A stretch of DNA of 64,000 nt from Shiella aurantiaca (GTDB taxonomy: Bacteria > Bacteroidota > Bacteroidia > Cytophagales > Cyclobacteriaceae): assembly GCA_030412945.1 (NCBI GenBank), contig JAUHJS010000001.1, positions 62,001 through 126,000 on the forward strand, written 5' to 3'. The notes beneath the pieces were generated by a model. It did not search any database. It was not told where the DNA came from and saw only the letters and a list, made by a program, of their open reading frames with translations. The position numbers were made by a program, and so were the translations under genes. How positions within the stretch are numbered: position 1 is the first letter of the stretch; each line of letters starts with the position of its first letter. Shown here in pieces: positions 17,441 to 26,284 of the stretch.

Positions 17441-18246
17441 GAAGCAAAATACTGATTACGAGCATTTTACTATTTAGCTTTATGCTAAGTAAAGCACAAT
17501 GTTTTAAAGACCAAAAAGCCTTTCAGGTAGGCGAGAAAATCAGCTATGAAGCCTATTACAACTGGGGACTTATCTGGATTCATGCCGGAGATGTAAGCTT
17601 TGAGGTAAGAGATGGGAAGTATAAAAATCAATCCGCCTTACATTTTTACAGCTATGGAAGCTCCAAGCCCAGCTACGATTGGCTGTACAAGGTGCGAGAT
17701 ACCTATCAATCCTACATCACCAAGGACACCTATACGCCTTTGTTTTTTGAACGCAAAGTAGCTGAGGGAAGCTTTTGGGCGCATGACCAAGCCTATTTTG
17801 ATGTAAAGAAAGGGGTGGCCTTTACCTCCGTAGAAAACAGCTCATTAGCCAAACATACCGATACAGTAGCCATTAGCGATTGCACGCTAGATGTACTTTC
17901 CATGATTTACTATGCCCGCAATATCGATTTCAGTACCCGAAAAAAGGGCGATAAAATTCCTATTTCTATGCTAGTGGAAGATGCTGTATATGACCTGTAT
18001 ATACAGTTCCTTGGAGAAGAAACCATAGAACTCAAAACGGGCAAATCGTATCGCTGCAATAAATTTAGTATCTTGTTGATTGAAGGTACTATCTTTTCCG
18101 ATGGAGAAGAAATGACCGTTTGGGTGACAGACGATGCCAATAAAATTCCCGTGCAGGTAGAAGCCAATATTTTGGTAGGTTCTATCAAAGCCGTGGTGAA
18201 AGATATGCAAGGTTTGCGTCACCCATTGAATGCCGAAATCCGTTGA
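17437..18246 (+). CDS. DUF3108 domain-containing periplasmic protein
   Basis: The 269-residue product has a signal peptide (MRSKILITSILLFSFMLSKAQ) and a beta-rich domain beginning FQVGEKISYEAYYNWGLIWIHAGDVSFEV, the opening of DUF3108. The end, VWVTDDANKIPVQVEANILVGSIKAVVKDMQGL, also fits the family. DUF3108 proteins are probably periplasmic or outer-membrane-associated, and their fold has been likened to lipoprotein carriers, but no function is proven. Its start overlaps the stop of the ABC exporter (ATGA). Confidence 0.88.
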   Translation: MRSKILITSILLFSFMLSKAQCFKDQKAFQVGEKISYEAYYNWGLIWIHAGDVSFEVRDGKYKNQSALHFYSYGSSKPSYDWLYKVRDTYQSYITKDTYTPLFFERKVAEGSFWAHDQAYFDVKKGVAFTSVENSSLAKHTDTVAISDCTLDVLSMIYYARNIDFSTRKKGDKIPISMLVEDAVYDLYIQFLGEETIELKTGKSYRCNKFSILLIEGTIFSDGEEMTVWVTDDANKIPVQVEANILVGSIKAVVKDMQGLRHPLNAEIR

Positions 18247-18265
18247 TTTTTTACTTTTTTAAGCT

Positions 18266-20266
18266 ATGCAAATCCCATTATTACCCGACATTGTTATTAT
18301 TCTAGGACTATCCGTTCTGGTAATATTAGCCTTCCAGCGCCTCAAAATGCCCCCCATTTTGGGCTTTTTATTAACGGGGGTAATCGCAGGACCTCACGGC
18401 TTAAGTTTAGTAAATGCCTCGCATGAAGTGGAACTGCTTTCTGAAATCGGGGTAATTCTGCTACTGTTTATTATCGGATTAGAGTTTTCTCTCAAGAGTT
18501 TGGCGGCAATAAAAAATGCCGTGTTTATTGGAGGTAGTGTTCAGGTGATTGGTACTATCGCTTTAACCGCCTTGATAAGTTCATTTACAGGCTTTTCATG
18601 GCCTGAAGCTATATTTATGGGCTTTCTGTTTTCCCTAAGTAGTACGGCCATTGTTTTAAAAATTCTTCAAGAGAAAAATGCCATCAATAGTCCTCAGGGG
18701 AAAATTTCTCTGGCAATTCTTATTTTCCAAGACATCATAGTAGTTCCCATGATGTTGCTCACCCCCATTATTGCCGGAAAAAGTGATAATGTAGGGCTTA
18801 CCTTGCTCATTTTACTAGGCAAAGCGGTTTTGGTAATTGTATTTGTTATTATTTCCGCCCGTTATGTGGTACCGCGCTTATTATATGAGGTAGCTAAAAC
18901 AAAGAGTAGGGAATTATTCATCTTGACGATTGTCGTTACGTGTTTTTCAGTTGCTTGGCTCAGTTCAAGCATGGGACTATCGCTTGCTCTAGGCGCCTTT
19001 ATGGCTGGACTTATTATCTCCGAATCGGAGTATAGCCATCAGGCGACCAGCAATATTCTTCCTTTTCGGGAGATATTTACCAGTTTCTTCTTCGTGTCGA
19101 TAGGTATGTTGCTGGATGTGAAATTTCTGTTCATGCATTTTCCAGTAATCATTGGTTTTACGCTACTTGCCATCACACTCAAAGGAATCATTGCCGCCCT
19201 AGCTACCATTGCACTGAAATACCCCCCCAGAGTAGCTTTCTTGGTAGGATTCTCTCTGTTTCAAGTGGGAGAGTTTGCTTTTATTCTTTCCAAAACGGGG
19301 ATTGAATACGGCATTCTTACGCCCGAAATCAATCAGTACTTTCTCGCTATCAGCATCCTTACCATGGGAGTAACACCCTTTATTTTAGGCCATGCAGAAA
19401 CCCTCACTGATAAACTTATCAAAACCCCTCTTACCAAAGGATTAACGCGTTTTCATCATTGGCAAGACAATGAGACAGAACAAATGAATGTGGACAATCT
19501 GAAAGACCACCTCATTATCATCGGTTTCGGAATTAATGGTCAAAATGTAGCCAAAGCAGCTAAGAAAGCAAGTATTCCCTATGTAATTGTGGAGCTAAAT
19601 GCCACTACGGTACGCGAGCAAAAGGCAAACGGAGAGCCTATTGTGTACGGAGATGCCAGTAGTGATGTGATACTGAGCTATTTGAAAGTATGGAGTGCGC
19701 GGGTGGCCGTAATCGCTATTTCCGACCCTGTGGCCACTAAAAATATCGTCTCGGAAATCCGAAAAATATGCCGTACCGTCTATGTGATTGTACGGACACG
19801 CTTTGTGAATGAGATAGAGGAAAACCTTCAGCTTGGAGCCGATGAGGTAATACCCGAAGAGTTTGAGACCTCTGTGGAGATATTTAGTCGGGTGCTAAAT
19901 AAATACTTGGTGCCGGAGGAAGAAATCAATGACTTTGTGTATCAAATCCGCAAGGCCAATTATGATATGCTGAGACCCAATTCCAATGGCTTTTTGAAGG
20001 CTAGAACGAATGCGGTATCGCTCAATATTCCTAATATCCGTATTACCTGTGTTACGGTACGCCAGAGCGATAATGAAGTGGTAGGGAAGACCTTGGCGGA
20101 GTCACACTTACGAAAAAAATACAGCGTCAACCTACTGGCCATAGAGCGAAGTGGGGAGTTTATTACTGATATCAACCAACATACCACCATAGAGCATGAT
20201 GATAAAATCTACCTTATGGGCCGACCGGATAATATCAGTGCACTCAATGGATTATTGAAGGTATAA
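18266..20266 (+). CDS. CPA2 family cation:proton antiporter with TrkA-N and TrkA-C domains (KefB-like)
   Basis: The 666-residue protein has a membrane exchanger domain of about 12 helices at residues about 5-385 (GLEFSLKSLAAIKNAV; FLFSLSSTAIVLKILQEK; GAFMAGLIISESEYSHQA). A linker is followed by a RCK/TrkA-N domain with the nucleotide motif IIIGFGINGQNVAKAA (about 412-430) and a TrkA-C domain (about 585-666). This layout is that of KefB/KefC-type potassium or sodium/proton exchangers. It follows the DUF3108 gene by 19 bases and faces a KirBac channel gene with one base between their stop codons. Confidence 0.92.
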   Translation: MQIPLLPDIVIILGLSVLVILAFQRLKMPPILGFLLTGVIAGPHGLSLVNASHEVELLSEIGVILLLFIIGLEFSLKSLAAIKNAVFIGGSVQVIGTIALTALISSFTGFSWPEAIFMGFLFSLSSTAIVLKILQEKNAINSPQGKISLAILIFQDIIVVPMMLLTPIIAGKSDNVGLTLLILLGKAVLVIVFVIISARYVVPRLLYEVAKTKSRELFILTIVVTCFSVAWLSSSMGLSLALGAFMAGLIISESEYSHQATSNILPFREIFTSFFFVSIGMLLDVKFLFMHFPVIIGFTLLAITLKGIIAALATIALKYPPRVAFLVGFSLFQVGEFAFILSKTGIEYGILTPEINQYFLAISILTMGVTPFILGHAETLTDKLIKTPLTKGLTRFHHWQDNETEQMNVDNLKDHLIIIGFGINGQNVAKAAKKASIPYVIVELNATTVREQKANGEPIVYGDASSDVILSYLKVWSARVAVIAISDPVATKNIVSEIRKICRTVYVIVRTRFVNEIEENLQLGADEVIPEEFETSVEIFSRVLNKYLVPEEEINDFVYQIRKANYDMLRPNSNGFLKARTNAVSLNIPNIRITCVTVRQSDNEVVGKTLAESHLRKKYSVNLLAIERSGEFITDINQHTTIEHDDKIYLMGRPDNISALNGLLKV

Positions 20267-20267
20267 A

Positions 20268-21203
20268 TTACTTAGCTTCCAGAATTTCAAAATCATGAAT
20301 CTTATTGAGATCAAGCTCTATATCTCCTTGTTCATCAATTACATAAGCGGGTAAAAAGCGAGCGTTTCCAATAAAGTCCTCATACACATAGGAATGACGA
20401 CTTTGTACTGTTTGGGCAAAAGTCTCATCAAAACCTTTTATCTGGATAATGATTTCCACTTGATTATCATGGACAAATTCCAGATTCTTATTCCAAAGAG
20501 GACTCTCTTCGGTTATGGGGTGGACCAATGTCCAATTGAGGGGAAAGAACAAGACACTCTTTCGCTCAAGACTTAAATCGAAATATTTTCTTGAAAAACC
20601 CTCCTTACCTTTTTCTAAATAGGTGAGCATCACGGTAGCTTCTACTTCAATAAGACTACCTCTGCTGGCGTTAGCCACTCGAAACATCAAACCTTTTCCC
20701 TCTTGGTAAGGCGCGAATAATACATTTCTACTAAACATTAGGCGAGCTTTTGGTTTGGAGAGTCTTCCATACACCAAGGCAGAAGCGATGGCAAAAAAGA
20801 GCAAACCAGTGAAGGTTTCTAAAGACGCTACAATATTTGCTTGCCAAGCAATAGGGTGAATACCACCATAGCCCACCGTGGTAAAGGTCTGAAAACTAAA
20901 GTAAAAGGCATAAAGAAAGGCATCACTCAGGCTGCTTTGCGGGCCCACGCTTAATTGATCCAGGCCAATAAAAACATACATAAGGGCAAAAAGGAGATTC
21001 AGCCCGAAATAGGAAACCAACATTAAAAGAAAAAAGCCGCCCGGACTAAGAGAAACAAGTACTTCATAAATCTGTTTGACAGTTAGTTTGGCTCCACTGC
21101 GCTTTACAGTAAATGACCCTTTACTGTCTACCATTCGTTTGGTCTTTCGGGAAGATTTTATACCGAGTCCTTGATCGCTTAGGTTTTTCTTTGTGGTTTT
21201 CAT
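20268..21203 (-). CDS. Inward-rectifier potassium channel (KirBac family)
   Basis: The product is 311 residues when the ATG at 21203 is used; a TTG at 21230 would add nine. Two membrane helices (about 56-80 and 128-150) flank a pore loop with the potassium selectivity filter TVGYG (residues 109-113). The C-terminal half is the immunoglobulin-like cytoplasmic Kir domain (ARLMFSRNVLFAPYQEGKGLMFRVANAS; SFQVAQ-like text near the end replaced by FAQTVQSRHSYVYEDF). This matches prokaryotic KirBac channels in length and order. The N-terminal 40 residues are basic. Its neighbour is a cation/proton antiporter on the opposite strand, suggesting a potassium homeostasis locus, by inference only. Confidence 0.92.
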   Translation of the reverse strand: MKTTKKNLSDQGLGIKSSRKTKRMVDSKGSFTVKRSGAKLTVKQIYEVLVSLSPGGFFLLMLVSYFGLNLLFALMYVFIGLDQLSVGPQSSLSDAFLYAFYFSFQTFTTVGYGGIHPIAWQANIVASLETFTGLLFFAIASALVYGRLSKPKARLMFSRNVLFAPYQEGKGLMFRVANASRGSLIEVEATVMLTYLEKGKEGFSRKYFDLSLERKSVLFFPLNWTLVHPITEESPLWNKNLEFVHDNQVEIIIQIKGFDETFAQTVQSRHSYVYEDFIGNARFLPAYVIDEQGDIELDLNKIHDFEILEAK

Positions 21204-21226
21204 CTGCAACTTATAATGCCTTGGTA

Positions 21227-21254
21227 ACAAAAAAAGAGGCTAAAAGCCTCTTTC
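21227..21254 (-). terminator. Terminator downstream of the suf operon
   Basis: On the minus strand a 9-bp stem AAAGAGGCT / AGCCTCTTT with a 3-base loop is followed by a T-run. It ends the suf transcript after the bacilliredoxin gene and lies before the KirBac start. Confidence 0.85.
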
Positions 21255-21275
21255 AAAATAGCGAATTGTAGGTGA

Positions 21276-21692
21276 TTAACAATACTCGTTAAATACTTCT
21301 ACCAAGTGGCGGCCAATCATCTCGGCATTACGGCCTTCAATGTGATGACGCTCTACGAAATGTACCAATTCCCCATCCTTGAACAAAGCAATAGAAGGGG
21401 AAGAAGGAGGATAAGGCAAAGTATATTCACGTGCTTTAGCCACGGCTTCCTGATCTACTCCGGCAAACACGGTTGTCAAATTATTTGGCTTTTTGTCAGA
21501 ATTATTGATAGCAAACTTCACACCCGGACGGGCAGCACCTGCGGCACAGCCACATACCGAATTAATTACCATCAGTGTGGTTCCTTTATGATCTTTTAGG
21601 TGGTTATCCACCTCGGCAGCACTTTTCAATTCTTGGAATCCCGCAGAAGTGAGATCCATTCGCATAGGGGCAACTAAATGTTCTGGATACAT
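21276..21692 (-). CDS. BrxA/BrxB family bacilliredoxin
   Basis: The 138-residue thioredoxin-fold protein has the bacilliredoxin active site CGC (cysteines 47 and 49, in NSVCGCAAGAARP) and the C-terminal FKDGELVHFVERHHIEGR block. Bacilliredoxins remove bacillithiol from oxidised proteins in Firmicutes, and homologues are common in Bacteroidota. It is the last gene of the suf cluster, 38 bases after the DUF59 gene, and is followed by a terminator. A role in thiol redox balance during iron-sulfur assembly fits the position but is inference. Confidence 0.92.
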   Translation of the reverse strand: MYPEHLVAPMRMDLTSAGFQELKSAAEVDNHLKDHKGTTLMVINSVCGCAAGAARPGVKFAINNSDKKPNNLTTVFAGVDQEAVAKAREYTLPYPPSSPSIALFKDGELVHFVERHHIEGRNAEMIGRHLVEVFNEYC

Positions 21693-21730
21693 AGTCGTAT
21701 GTTTAATTAATCTGTTCGAAAATCTATTTA

Positions 21731-22042
21731 TTACATAAAGCCAAGTTCAAGCTTGGCGGCTTCGCTCATCATATCTTGGGTGTAAGGCGGATCGAAGGTG
21801 ATTTCCACTTTCACATCTTGCACTCCTTCAATTTCCTTAATGCGCTGCTCCACTTCTCCGGGAATTTGCTCAGCCGATGGGCAAGAAGGAGAGGTGAGCG
21901 TCATCAGTACATACACATTATTGACCGGAAATACATTGATTTCGTAAATAAGGCCCAGCTCGTAAATGTCCACCGGAATTTCCGGATCATATACCGATTT
22001 GATGGCCTGAAGTACTTTATCGCGTAAGTTTTCTATTTCCAT
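21731..22042 (-). CDS. SUF-associated DUF59/MIP18 family Fe-S assembly protein
   Basis: The 103-residue product has the DUF59 blocks VYDPEIPVDIYELGLIYEI and LTSPSCPSAEQIPGEVEQ, the latter with the conserved cysteine, and ends VKVEITFDPPYTQDMMSEAAKLELG. Members of this family (SufT-like, PaaD-like) help mature or deliver iron-sulfur clusters. It lies within the suf gene cluster downstream of sufE, the usual place in Bacteroidota. Confidence 0.92.
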   Translation of the reverse strand: MEIENLRDKVLQAIKSVYDPEIPVDIYELGLIYEINVFPVNNVYVLMTLTSPSCPSAEQIPGEVEQRIKEIEGVQDVKVEITFDPPYTQDMMSEAAKLELGFM

Positions 22043-22122
22043 AATGCATTAAACAATCAAATTCCTAAATAGGTGTTGGTACATGTAACCCTAGCTTTCC
22101 AGCAAAAGTTCGGTGTTTTTAC

Positions 22123-22551
22123 TCAACTTTGTAATTTCGTTTGATAAGCTACAGCATATAGGCGCATTTGCTTTATCATGCTGCTGAATCCATTGGATCG
22201 CTGAGAGCCTATCACTTGTCCCATCCCGATTTTCTCAATAAAATACAAATCAGCTGTCATGATATCTTCCGGTTTTTGTCCGGACAGTACCCGAATAAGC
22301 AAACTAATCAACCCTTTGGTAATCTGGGTATTGCTATCGGCCAGATAGAGTACTTTATCGCCTTCCAAGCGGGTACTTAACCATACCTTCGACTGACAGC
22401 CTTTTATGATATTCTCTTCCACCTTAAGCGACTCATCCATAGGAGGGAGGCGCTCGCCCAGTTCCATGATATAGGTCAAAATCATCTCCTTATCTCCATC
22501 AAGTAAAGAGAATTCCGCGATGATTTCATTTTGGATTTCCTGTATGGTCAT
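22123..22551 (-). CDS. sufE: Cysteine desulfuration protein SufE
   Basis: The 142-residue sulfur-acceptor protein takes persulfide from the SufS cysteine onto its own cysteine (Cys52 in IIKGCQSKVW), raises SufS activity and hands the sulfur to SufB. Family text IQNEIIAEFSLLDGDKEMILTYIMELGERLPP and LISLLIRVLSGQKPEDI is clear. The start codon is one base from the stop of sufS upstream, so the two are likely coupled. Confidence 0.95.
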   Translation of the reverse strand: MTIQEIQNEIIAEFSLLDGDKEMILTYIMELGERLPPMDESLKVEENIIKGCQSKVWLSTRLEGDKVLYLADSNTQITKGLISLLIRVLSGQKPEDIMTADLYFIEKIGMGQVIGSQRSNGFSSMIKQMRLYAVAYQTKLQS

Positions 22552-22552
22552 C

Positions 22553-23794
22553 TTATTTCTTTCTTTTGGCCGCCAAATCTTTGAGGGCAGACACTAGAGT
22601 ATCAATTTCTTCAAACGTATTGTAAATGGCAAAGGAAGCCCGTATGGTTCCTTCAAGGCCAAGGCGCTTCATCAGAGGCTGAGTACAATGATGCCCCGTG
22701 CGTACGGCTATTCCTTTGGCATCCAGCATCATGCCTACATCAAAAGGATGCATTCCTTCCAAAACAAAAGAAAGTACACTCACTTTGTGAGCAGCCGTTC
22801 CAACCAAGCGTATGCCTTCTATCGCCCCAACTTTCTCGGTGGCATACTGAAGCAAGGCATCTTCATGAGCGGCAATGGCCGATTTTCCGTATTGATTTAC
22901 GAAGTCAATAGCCGCCTTCAAAGCCACTACATCGGCAATATTGGGCGTTCCTGCTTCAAACTTGTAGGGAATCACATTGTAAGTAGTCTTCTCAAAGCTT
23001 ACCTCGGCAATCATTTCCCCACCACCCTGATAAGGAGGCATAGCTTCTAGCAAGGCGCGCTTGCCATACAAAATTCCGACTCCTGTAGGGCCATAAAGTT
23101 TGTGAGCGGAGAATACATAAAAATCCACATCCAAGGTCTGTACATCAAGAGCTAAATGGGCACTGGCTTGGGCGCCATCTACCAACACTTTAGCCCCCAC
23201 GGCATGAGCTGCTTTAATCACCTTTTGCACCGGATTGATAGTACCCAAAGCATTGGAAGCATGCACAATAGAAACCAGTTTGGTTTTAGCGCTAAGGAGT
23301 TTTTCAAACTCTTCCCAAATGATTTCTCCAGATTCCGAAATAGGAATTACACGAAGCACAGCCCCTTTCTCTTCGCAAAGCAGTTGCCAAGGCACAATAT
23401 TGCTATGGTGCTCCATGGTGCTGATGATAATCTCATCACCCGCTTGCAATGACATGCGTCCCCAAGTAGCAGCCACCAAATTAATGCCTTCGGTAGTACC
23501 TTTGGTAAAGATTACTTCTTCCACCTCACGCGATCCGATAAACTGCTGAACCGCCTTGCGTGTATCTTCAAAAGCAGCAGTCGCTTTTTCGGCCAGGGCA
23601 TGGATACCACGGTGGATATTGGCATTATAGCCAGAATAATAACCATTTAAGGCATTTATCACCGATTCGGGCTTCTGATTGGTAGCCGCATTATCAAAAT
23701 ACACCAAAGGCTTTCCGTTGATTTGCTGATGCAAAATGGGGAACTGCTGGCGGATAGCGGTAATATCAAGCGTAGGGGCCGAAAGGGTGCTCAT
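22553..23794 (-). CDS. sufS: Cysteine desulfurase SufS
   Basis: The 413-residue PLP enzyme mobilises sulfur from cysteine. Visible motifs are FDNAATNQKPESVINAL at the N-terminus, the PLP-contact region TMEHHSNIVPWQLL, the Schiff-base lysine in FSAHKLYGPTGVGILYG (about residue 228) and the catalytic cysteine loop AVRTGHHCTQPLM (about 365-370). These are SufS-type (group II) features. It lies 2 bases after sufD and 1 base before sufE, in the middle of the operon. Confidence 0.96.
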   Translation of the reverse strand: MSTLSAPTLDITAIRQQFPILHQQINGKPLVYFDNAATNQKPESVINALNGYYSGYNANIHRGIHALAEKATAAFEDTRKAVQQFIGSREVEEVIFTKGTTEGINLVAATWGRMSLQAGDEIIISTMEHHSNIVPWQLLCEEKGAVLRVIPISESGEIIWEEFEKLLSAKTKLVSIVHASNALGTINPVQKVIKAAHAVGAKVLVDGAQASAHLALDVQTLDVDFYVFSAHKLYGPTGVGILYGKRALLEAMPPYQGGGEMIAEVSFEKTTYNVIPYKFEAGTPNIADVVALKAAIDFVNQYGKSAIAAHEDALLQYATEKVGAIEGIRLVGTAAHKVSVLSFVLEGMHPFDVGMMLDAKGIAVRTGHHCTQPLMKRLGLEGTIRASFAIYNTFEEIDTLVSALKDLAAKRKK

Positions 23795-23796
23795 GC

Positions 23797-25083
23797 TTAT
23801 TTGCTTAAACGTTCAATAATTAACTCTTCCAATAACGTGCGAATACCTTCGATTTTGATGTTTTGAATCACATCGGCTGCAAAGGCATGCAGCAACATGG
23901 CGCGTGCACTTTCATAACTCAAGCCACGGGCGCGTAGGTAGAACAACTGCTCTTCGTCCATTTGCCCGATGGTACATCCATGCGAACACTTCACATCATC
24001 GGCCCAGATTTCCAATTGCGGCTTGGTATTCACCGAGGCATCATTGGATAAAAGAATATTTCGGTTCGATTGAAAGGCATTGGTCTTTTGCGCATCCTGA
24101 CGAACGAAGATTTTGCCATTGAACACGGCAGTGGAATTTCCGTCCATAATGCCTTTGTAATTTTCATTGCTCAGGGCATTGGGCTTACGATGGTCTACCA
24201 TGGTGTGGTTATCTACATGGCTTTTGCCATTGAGTAGGTATAAGCCCCACATGTTGGATTCGCAATGCTCATCGTCCATCACGATATTGAGGTTATTGCG
24301 CAGCATTTTGCCATCCAAAGAAACCGTGGTCGCAGTGAAAACACTCTTTTTCACTTGCAACACCTGCGTAGTTCCTACCTGATGGGCGGAAGGATTATTG
24401 AATTGCAATTTGTAATAATCCACCAAGGCGTCTTGCTGGCATACAATTTCCGTAACCGAATTCGTAAAAGTAGCCGCCTCACCTAAGGTGATATAATGCT
24501 CTACCAATTTCACTTGGGCATTTTCACCGACCACAATCAAATTGCGCGGATAAATTACCGGCTTAGCATCACTTGCACTAGATATATGATAGAGAATAAC
24601 TGGCAATTCTACAGCGGCACCTCTTTTAACCTCAATGAACAAACCATTGCTGGCAAAGGCCGTGTTGAGCGCAATGAAGGGATCGGCTTCTGCATGGGCT
24701 TCTTTGGCCGCATATTGCAGATAAGCAGGCTTTTGCTGCGCCTCATGAAAAGCACTGATTTCAAGTTGTTTGCTATCGGCAGCAATACGGCTCAGCTCCG
24801 GAGCAAATACTCCATCTACCAACACCACATGATGCGCTTCCACTGATTCGAATAAAAGTCCGGATAGCTGTTCTTTGGTCACTACCGATTTTGCCACACC
24901 AGCTTGCAGAGAGAACTCTTTCTCGAGCACTTTGGTCAGGTGGGTATATTTATACTCTTCCGCCTTGGCGTGAGGTAAGCCATTGGCTTGTAGCCAAGTC
25001 ATGGCCTTGGTTCTTTCTTCTGATGGAAGATAAGAGGCACTTGCTTTGGCTGTTTCTATGCGTTGATTTAATACTTCTTGCAT
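23797..25083 (-). CDS. sufD: Fe-S cluster assembly protein SufD
   Basis: The 428-residue beta-helix scaffold protein pairs with SufB and binds SufC. The C-terminal core shows DDEHCESNMWGLYLLNGKSHVDNHTMVDHRKP, NGKIFVRQDAQKTNAFQSNRNILLS and ADDVKCSHGCTIGQMDEEQLFYLRARG, which are classical SufD blocks. The N-terminal third is variable as in the family. It is 14 bases after sufC. Confidence 0.95.
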   Translation of the reverse strand: MQEVLNQRIETAKASASYLPSEERTKAMTWLQANGLPHAKAEEYKYTHLTKVLEKEFSLQAGVAKSVVTKEQLSGLLFESVEAHHVVLVDGVFAPELSRIAADSKQLEISAFHEAQQKPAYLQYAAKEAHAEADPFIALNTAFASNGLFIEVKRGAAVELPVILYHISSASDAKPVIYPRNLIVVGENAQVKLVEHYITLGEAATFTNSVTEIVCQQDALVDYYKLQFNNPSAHQVGTTQVLQVKKSVFTATTVSLDGKMLRNNLNIVMDDEHCESNMWGLYLLNGKSHVDNHTMVDHRKPNALSNENYKGIMDGNSTAVFNGKIFVRQDAQKTNAFQSNRNILLSNDASVNTKPQLEIWADDVKCSHGCTIGQMDEEQLFYLRARGLSYESARAMLLHAFAADVIQNIKIEGIRTLLEELIIERLSK

Positions 25084-25097
25084 CCTTTTTGTTGGTT

Positions 25098-25856
25098 TTA
25101 CAGCACTTCGCCTACTTCTTCTTTAATCCAATCGTAGCCTTTTTCTTCCAGCTCAAGAGCTAGTTCTTTGGTACCGGATTTCACGATTCTACCTTTGTAT
25201 AATACGTGTACATAATCAGGCACAATGTATTCCAACAAGCGCTGATAGTGAGTAACCACTACCACAGCATTATCCTTATTTTTTAATTTATTAACCCCTT
25301 GAGAAACAATGCGTAAAGCATCGATATCTAAACCAGAATCGGTTTCGTCCAAGAGCGCCAACTTAGGTTCCAACATAGCCATTTGGAAGATTTCGTTTCT
25401 CTTTTTCTCTCCACCTGAAAAACCTTCGTTCAAGGAGCGGCTCAAAAGCGACTGGTCAATCTCCACCAGTTTCATACGTTCTTTCATCATGCTTAAGAAG
25501 CTTACCGCATCCAAAGGAGGGAGGCCTTTATACTCACGTACTTGGTTTACGGCTGATTTCAAGAAATTTGTCGTGCTCACTCCCGGAATCTCTACCGGAT
25601 ATTGAAAGGCTAGGAAAACGCCTTCGCGGGCGCGGTCTTCAGGAGCAAGTTCCAAAAGGTCTTTTCCTAAGAATTCAACCGAACCTTCGGTTACTTCATA
25701 TTCTTCACGGCCCGCCAACACTGATGCGAGGGTACTTTTACCCGAACCGTTAGGTCCCATGATGGCGTGTACTTCTCCGGCTTTTACCTCCAGGTTGATT
25801 CCTCTTAAAATTTCTTTGCCCTCAATATTGGCGTGCAGATTCTTAATTGATAACAT
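25098..25856 (-). CDS. sufC: Fe-S cluster assembly ATPase SufC
   Basis: The 252-residue ABC-type ATPase of the SufBCD scaffold has Walker A GPNGSGKST, signature FSGGEKKRNE, Walker B LALLDETDSGLD and an H-loop VVTHYQRLL. Its ATG (25856-25854) lies only 3 bases downstream of one arm of the inverted repeats that bound the four-helix-bundle ORF. Its ribosome-binding region is therefore formed by that repeat. Confidence 0.96.
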   Translation of the reverse strand: MLSIKNLHANIEGKEILRGINLEVKAGEVHAIMGPNGSGKSTLASVLAGREEYEVTEGSVEFLGKDLLELAPEDRAREGVFLAFQYPVEIPGVSTTNFLKSAVNQVREYKGLPPLDAVSFLSMMKERMKLVEIDQSLLSRSLNEGFSGGEKKRNEIFQMAMLEPKLALLDETDSGLDIDALRIVSQGVNKLKNKDNAVVVVTHYQRLLEYIVPDYVHVLYKGRIVKSGTKELALELEEKGYDWIKEEVGEVL

Positions 25857-25859
25857 GTT

Positions 25860-25886
25860 AGTTTCCAGTTTTTTGTTTCGAGTTAC
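25860..25886 (+). repeat. Left inverted-repeat arm of the IVS-like unit
   Basis: AGTTTCCAGTTTTTTGTTTC followed by GAGTTAC. It pairs with 26283-26309 (23 of 27 positions identical after reverse complement) and contains the TAA of the four-helix ORF at its inner end. Confidence 0.8.
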
Positions 25887-26284
25887 TCTACTCTGTCTTT
25901 AAACTTAAGTCCTTGGTATTCTGATTTATTAAGATAATTCATTAATCCGGCAATCATCTTTCCAAGCTCATCGGTTTCTTTAAATAGCTTTTCAAAATGT
26001 ATTTTTTCTATATATTCTCTATCTAAGGCTCGGTATAATTGGGACTTAACCTCACCAGCAGAGCCTTTGGCATAGGATAAGAAATTAATAAACTCTTTCT
26101 TTCCCCCTCTATCAAAGCCTTCCGCAATATTGTCCATTATGGAGCCGCTAGCTCTGTTTATTTGATCTCGAAGTCCGAAGTCTTTAGCAAATGAGCCAAG
26201 TAAAGTCAAGGAATAAATCTCTTGAGAAAGTTGTCGGGCGCGTTGCCAAGCCTCTATATCTTCAAAAGTTTTCCAAGTAGCCAT
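25883..26284 (-). CDS. Four-helix-bundle protein, S23/23S rRNA intervening-sequence protein family
   Basis: The 133-residue helical protein carries the family signature: FEDIEAWQRARQLSQEIY, FGLRDQINRASGSIMDNIAEGFDRGGKKEFINFLSYAKGSAGEVKSQLYRAL and KIHFEKLFKETDELGKMIAGLMNYL. The family is encoded by intervening sequences in 23S rRNA genes of Leptospira and others, and by scattered chromosomal copies. Structures form pentamers, and relatives (Avd) bind RNA/cDNA in diversity-generating retroelements. It interrupts the otherwise tight suf operon between sufB and sufC, and its start and stop codons lie inside flanking inverted repeats. No role in Fe-S assembly is known, and insertion is the simpler reading. 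Confidence 0.92.
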   Translation of the reverse strand: MATWKTFEDIEAWQRARQLSQEIYSLTLLGSFAKDFGLRDQINRASGSIMDNIAEGFDRGGKKEFINFLSYAKGSAGEVKSQLYRALDREYIEKIHFEKLFKETDELGKMIAGLMNYLNKSEYQGLKFKDRVE

